NCBI RefSeq assembly: GCF_902833045.1
Contig: NZ_CADFDU010000003.1
Coordinates: 434,001 to 498,000, forward strand
Length of the DNA stretch: 64,000 nucleotides
Source: Burkholderia sp. BCC0322
GTDB taxonomy: Bacteria > Pseudomonadota > Gammaproteobacteria > Burkholderiales > Burkholderiaceae
Direction: 5' to 3'
Part shown: positions 61,314-64,000 of the stretch, in pieces
Layout: the number at the start of each line of letters is the position of its first letter
Position numbering within the stretch: the stretch's first letter is position 1
The notes under the pieces: model-generated
What the model was told of the DNA's origin: nothing
Database searches by the model: none
The model's input: the letters and a program-made list of their open reading frames with translations, nothing else
Made by a program: the position numbers and the translations under genes

Positions 61314-62369
61314 ATGTGGGGCACGACCATGACGATGCGTCCTTTCCCGCGCGCCGCAAGCGGCGACGCGACCGGTCTGGCGTCCGACAGCCCGCTGGAC
61401 GAACGGACGAACGCGGCCATCGAGGTGCCGCCCGACGGCTCGGTCAGCCAGCGTATCGAATTCTGGCGCGAGACGATTCTGCGCCTGTTCGCGGACGTGC
61501 AGATCGCGGCCGTGCAGAAAGCCGATTTCTTCGGTCGAGTGCGGCAGCGCAAGTGCGAAAAGATGCGAATCTCCGAAATCCACGCGAGCGAGCAGGCCGT
61601 GATTCGGCGTTATCGCCAGGCGCGCAGCGAGTATGAGGACAAGTATTTCGGAGTATTGATGCTCGAGGGCAGCCAGTCGGTCGAGCAGGACGGCAAGATC
61701 GTCACGCTGCACCCCGGGGATTTTGCGATCTACGACGCGACACGGCCTCACCACCTGCAGTTCGGCCAGTCGTGGCGCGAGATCGTCGTGAGCATTCCCC
61801 GCGCGACGCTGAACCAGCTCGTCATCGGGATGGAGCACCGCACGGCGTGCCCGACGCAAACCGGGGAGGGCGTCGGCAGCGTCATGCGTGCGTTTCTCGA
61901 GCAGATGTCGTCGCAGATCCGTAGCGTGACCGAGGACGAGATGCGTCAGTTGTCGGATACCGCGATCACGCTGATCGCGATGACGCTGGGGGGCATGCAG
62001 CGCAACGACCTCGCGCAATCGAGGATGAAGGCGTTGACGCTGACGCGTGTGAAGCGGCATGTGCTCGAGCACCTGCACGATCCGGAGCTGAACCCGATGA
62101 TGATCGAACGGTCGATCGGGATTTCGTCGCGGTACATCAACAAGCTCTTCGAGGCCGAGGAGACGTCGCTGATGCGTTACGTATGGAACCTGCGACTCGA
62201 ACGGTGCGCGCAGGATCTCGCGAATCCGCAATGCGTGGCGCTGCGCGTGTCCGACGTCGCATTGCGCTGGGGATTCAACGACATGTCGCATTTCAGCCGC
62301 GTGTTTCGCGAGCGGTTTGCGATGTCGCCGCGGGCGTGGCGCGAGCAGGGTGGCAAGCCACGCGCGTAA
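61314..62369 (+). CDS. AraC-family activator of the aldoxime/nitrile locus
   Basis: A 351-residue regulator with an N-terminal AraC-binding-like domain ('VSQRIEFWRETILRLFADVQ', then 'VEQDGKIVTLHPGDFAIYDATRPHHLQF') as in FeaR/NitR/OxdR, and a C-terminal HTH pair ('PMMIERSIGISSRYINKLFEAEETSLMRYV' and 'VSDVALRWGFNDMSHFSRVFRERF'). Regulators of this group activate nitrile or aldoxime genes on sensing the substrate. Start at ATG 61314 or 61329. Its position after the amidase makes it the obvious regulator. Confidence 0.87.
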   Translation: MWGTTMTMRPFPRAASGDATGLASDSPLDERTNAAIEVPPDGSVSQRIEFWRETILRLFADVQIAAVQKADFFGRVRQRKCEKMRISEIHASEQAVIRRYRQARSEYEDKYFGVLMLEGSQSVEQDGKIVTLHPGDFAIYDATRPHHLQFGQSWREIVVSIPRATLNQLVIGMEHRTACPTQTGEGVGSVMRAFLEQMSSQIRSVTEDEMRQLSDTAITLIAMTLGGMQRNDLAQSRMKALTLTRVKRHVLEHLHDPELNPMMIERSIGISSRYINKLFEAEETSLMRYVWNLRLERCAQDLANPQCVALRVSDVALRWGFNDMSHFSRVFRERFAMSPRAWREQGGKPRA

Positions 62370-62442
62370 TGCGTCCCGGGCCGCGTTCGAGGCTGGCAAG
62401 CGCCGATCGGAGGCGGCCGGACGTCGACAGGCGCGGCCGCCG

Positions 62443-63900
62443 TCAATGCAGCGCGCGTGGTGCGTGGGCCGGATGCGAATCGGCCGGCGCGGCCGACTCG
62501 GCCGCGTCGCCAGCGCGTAGCGGCCCGCCCGCGCAGGGTTGCGTCGATACCGAGAACCCGAACGTGTTGATGCCGCCCGAGCAGGCGACGAATACGCTGC
62601 CGCCGTGCATCTCGGCGACGGCCTTGACGATCGACAGCCCGAGCCCGTGATTCTCCTTGCTGTTCGCGCGGGCTTCCTCGAGCCGGTAGAAGCGCTCGAA
62701 CACGTGCGAGCGCCGTGCGGGATCGATCGGCTCACCCGGGTTCGCGACCGACACTTCGACGAGCGTGTCGCGGCGCACGATCGTCACGCTGACCGTCGCG
62801 CCGGGCGCCGAATGCTGGATCGCGTTGATCAGCAGGTTCGTCATCGCGCGGCGGAACAGCGACGGATCGACGGCCGCGCGCGCATCGCCGTGCAGCTCGG
62901 CGCGCAACTGCGCCTCGTCGAGCGGGATTTCGAGGAAGTCGAGCATGCGCCGCACCTCGTCGGCGAGCGACACGTCCTTCAGGTCGGTCGCACGTTCGCC
63001 GCGGTCGCTGCGCGACAGGAACAGCATGTCGTTGATGATCACGCGCAGCCGCTCGAATTCCTCGAGGTTCGACTGCAGCGTCTGCTGCATCCGGTCGACC
63101 GTGCGGTCGCGGCTGGTCAGCGCGACCTGGGTCTGGCCGATCAGGATGCTGATCGGCGTGCGCAGTTCGTGCGCGACGTCCGCGTTGAACGCCTCGAGCC
63201 GCGCGTAGGTTTGCTGGATGCGGTCGAGCGCACCGTTGAACGATGTGGCGAGATCGCGCAGCTCGGCCGGCAGCGCGTCGGTCTGCAGCCGCTGGCGGCG
63301 GTTCGCGAGGCTGATCGCCGATGCGTCCTGCGATAGCCGGTCGAGCGGCGCGAGCCCGAAGCGGGCCACCGCGCGGCTCAGCAGCAGCGTAATGACCGTC
63401 GCGATCGTGATCAGCCCGGCGAGCGTCCAGCCGAAGCGGCGCAGCATCCGCTGCGTGCGCTCGCACGAGCTGGCGACGACCAGCTTCAGCGTCGGCCGCT
63501 CGCCGTTACCGGCCACCGTGACGGTCTTCGTCATCACGTCGTAGGTGCTGTGGTTCAGCGCATAGCGCTGGAACGCGCCGACCGGCGCGCCGACCGGCAC
63601 GCCGTCGACGGGCGTGCCGAAGCGGAAGTCCGGATTCGCGCTGTCGACCTGGTAGCGCGTGGAGCCGTCGGGCGGTTCGAGATCGGCGAGTTTTTCCTGC
63701 ATGAGACGCCCGCGCATGGCCGTGGTCGCATGCGACACGATCATCTGGGCGACCTTGGTGCGCGTGTCGAGCGTCGCGCGCAGCTCGGCGAACAGCTGGC
63801 GCTCCATCATCACGAACAGCCCGCAGCCCACCAGCGTGAACACGAGCAGCGACACGATGCCGAACATCGCCGAAAGCCGCCGGACGATCGAGCGTTTCAT
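62443..63900 (-). CDS. Heavy-metal-type sensor histidine kinase (CusS/IrlS-like)
   Basis: A 485-residue inner-membrane kinase: TM1 (about 11-32), periplasmic domain to about 155, TM2 ('FGWTLAGLITIATVITLLL'), HAMP, phospho-acceptor in 'FNADVAHELRTPISIL', N box NLLINAIQHS, and G box 'NHGLGLSIVKAVAEMHGG'. The layout matches CusS/CopS/IrlS kinases that sense copper, silver, zinc or cadmium. The start overlaps the response-regulator stop by 4 bp. The Ala/Pro-rich last 25 residues are unusual but not functional hallmarks. No metal efflux genes are in the window. Confidence 0.9.
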   Translation of the reverse strand: MKRSIVRRLSAMFGIVSLLVFTLVGCGLFVMMERQLFAELRATLDTRTKVAQMIVSHATTAMRGRLMQEKLADLEPPDGSTRYQVDSANPDFRFGTPVDGVPVGAPVGAFQRYALNHSTYDVMTKTVTVAGNGERPTLKLVVASSCERTQRMLRRFGWTLAGLITIATVITLLLSRAVARFGLAPLDRLSQDASAISLANRRQRLQTDALPAELRDLATSFNGALDRIQQTYARLEAFNADVAHELRTPISILIGQTQVALTSRDRTVDRMQQTLQSNLEEFERLRVIINDMLFLSRSDRGERATDLKDVSLADEVRRMLDFLEIPLDEAQLRAELHGDARAAVDPSLFRRAMTNLLINAIQHSAPGATVSVTIVRRDTLVEVSVANPGEPIDPARRSHVFERFYRLEEARANSKENHGLGLSIVKAVAEMHGGSVFVACSGGINTFGFSVSTQPCAGGPLRAGDAAESAAPADSHPAHAPRALH

Positions 63901-64000
63901 GCGGGCCTCTCGGTGTCGCCGTCCTCGCGCGCCTCGAGGACGTAGCCCATCCCGCGGATCGTGTGCAGCAGCTTGTCCGTAAACCGGCCGTCGAGTTTCG
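63897..64000 (-). CDS. Response regulator, C-terminal end (partial)
   Basis: The last 34 codons of an OmpR-family response regulator, running off the right edge. It reads KLDGRFTDKLLHTIRGMGYVLEAR..., the conserved end of the winged-helix output domain ('IRGxGY'). The stop overlaps the kinase ATG (ATGA). It is the partner of the CusS/IrlS-like kinase. Confidence 0.9.
   Translation of the reverse strand, partial: KLDGRFTDKLLHTIRGMGYVLEAREDGDTERPA

Noticed and set aside
1-64000. tRNA, rRNA, insertion sequence, integrase or phage genes
   Set aside because: No transposase or integrase motif, no cloverleaf and no terminal inverted repeats were recognised by eye. A dedicated tRNA or IS scan would be needed to exclude them.

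Overview
The window reads as a high-GC chromosomal or secondary-replicon segment of a Burkholderia-type betaproteobacterium, most likely the Burkholderia cepacia complex. The reasons are the strong G/C third-position bias, the 16-strand-type porins starting 'QSSVTLYG/QSSVTMYG', the split hpaG1/hpaG2 genes, the density of LysR, AraC, TetR and MocR regulators, and the IrlRS/CusRS-like sensor pair at the right edge. I see no tRNA, rRNA, CRISPR array, IS element or phage gene; the window is a mosaic of small metabolic and transport operons. Species assignment is inference from gene content only.

Left part (1-20.7 kb): a complete lower pathway for 4-hydroxyphenylacetate (homoprotocatechuate meta-cleavage), hpaG1-G2-E-D-F-H-I, with its MarR regulator HpaR divergent. 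The hpaBC monooxygenase that would feed it is not in the window. Then come an AraC regulator, a small unknown protein with an MDR-type oxidoreductase, a porin, an Fbp/Afu-type ABC importer (binding protein, fused permease, ATPase), a MocR regulator divergent from a Bcr/CflA-type MFS exporter, a TctD/TctE-like two-component pair bridged by an odd 62-codon frame, and a MOSC protein.

Centre (20.8-33 kb): what looks like an organosulfur acquisition island. One leftward operon of seven genes encodes an SsuD-like flavin monooxygenase, a class II aldolase, a binding protein, permease and ATPase of the SsuABC/TauABC type, a membrane-anchored c-type cytochrome with an unfamiliar tail, and a second binding protein. 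Rightward lie an SfnB-like acyl-CoA-dehydrogenase-fold enzyme carrying a 12-bp coding repeat, then a LysR regulator divergent from a thiol dioxygenase of the Gln type and a protein with four rhodanese domains. The cytochrome, the aldolase and the two binding proteins do not fit a standard ssu operon and make this the best candidate for an undescribed variant system.

33-54.3 kb: a lipoprotein glycerophosphodiesterase, an isolated squalene-synthase-type gene, a second porin with a strong terminator, a five-gene TetR-controlled ABC efflux operon with its own outer-membrane channel, a MocR/CMD/cupin group, a LysR-SDR pair, a DJ-1-like protein plus a XenA-type old yellow enzyme preceded by two TAGAC-N5-GTCTA operators with no regulator gene beside them, a PerM-type permease, a small lipoprotein, an SDR, an AraC regulator and a LysE exporter.

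Right part (54.5-62.4 kb): a compact aldoxime-to-carboxylate locus. Leftward are an iron-type nitrile hydratase (alpha, beta) and its CobW-like activator; rightward are an outer-membrane channel, a haem aldoxime dehydratase with all known catalytic residues, an amidase with an intact Ser-cisSer-Lys triad, and an AraC regulator. Together they convert aldoxime to nitrile to amide to acid. A histidine kinase and the tail of its response regulator close the window.
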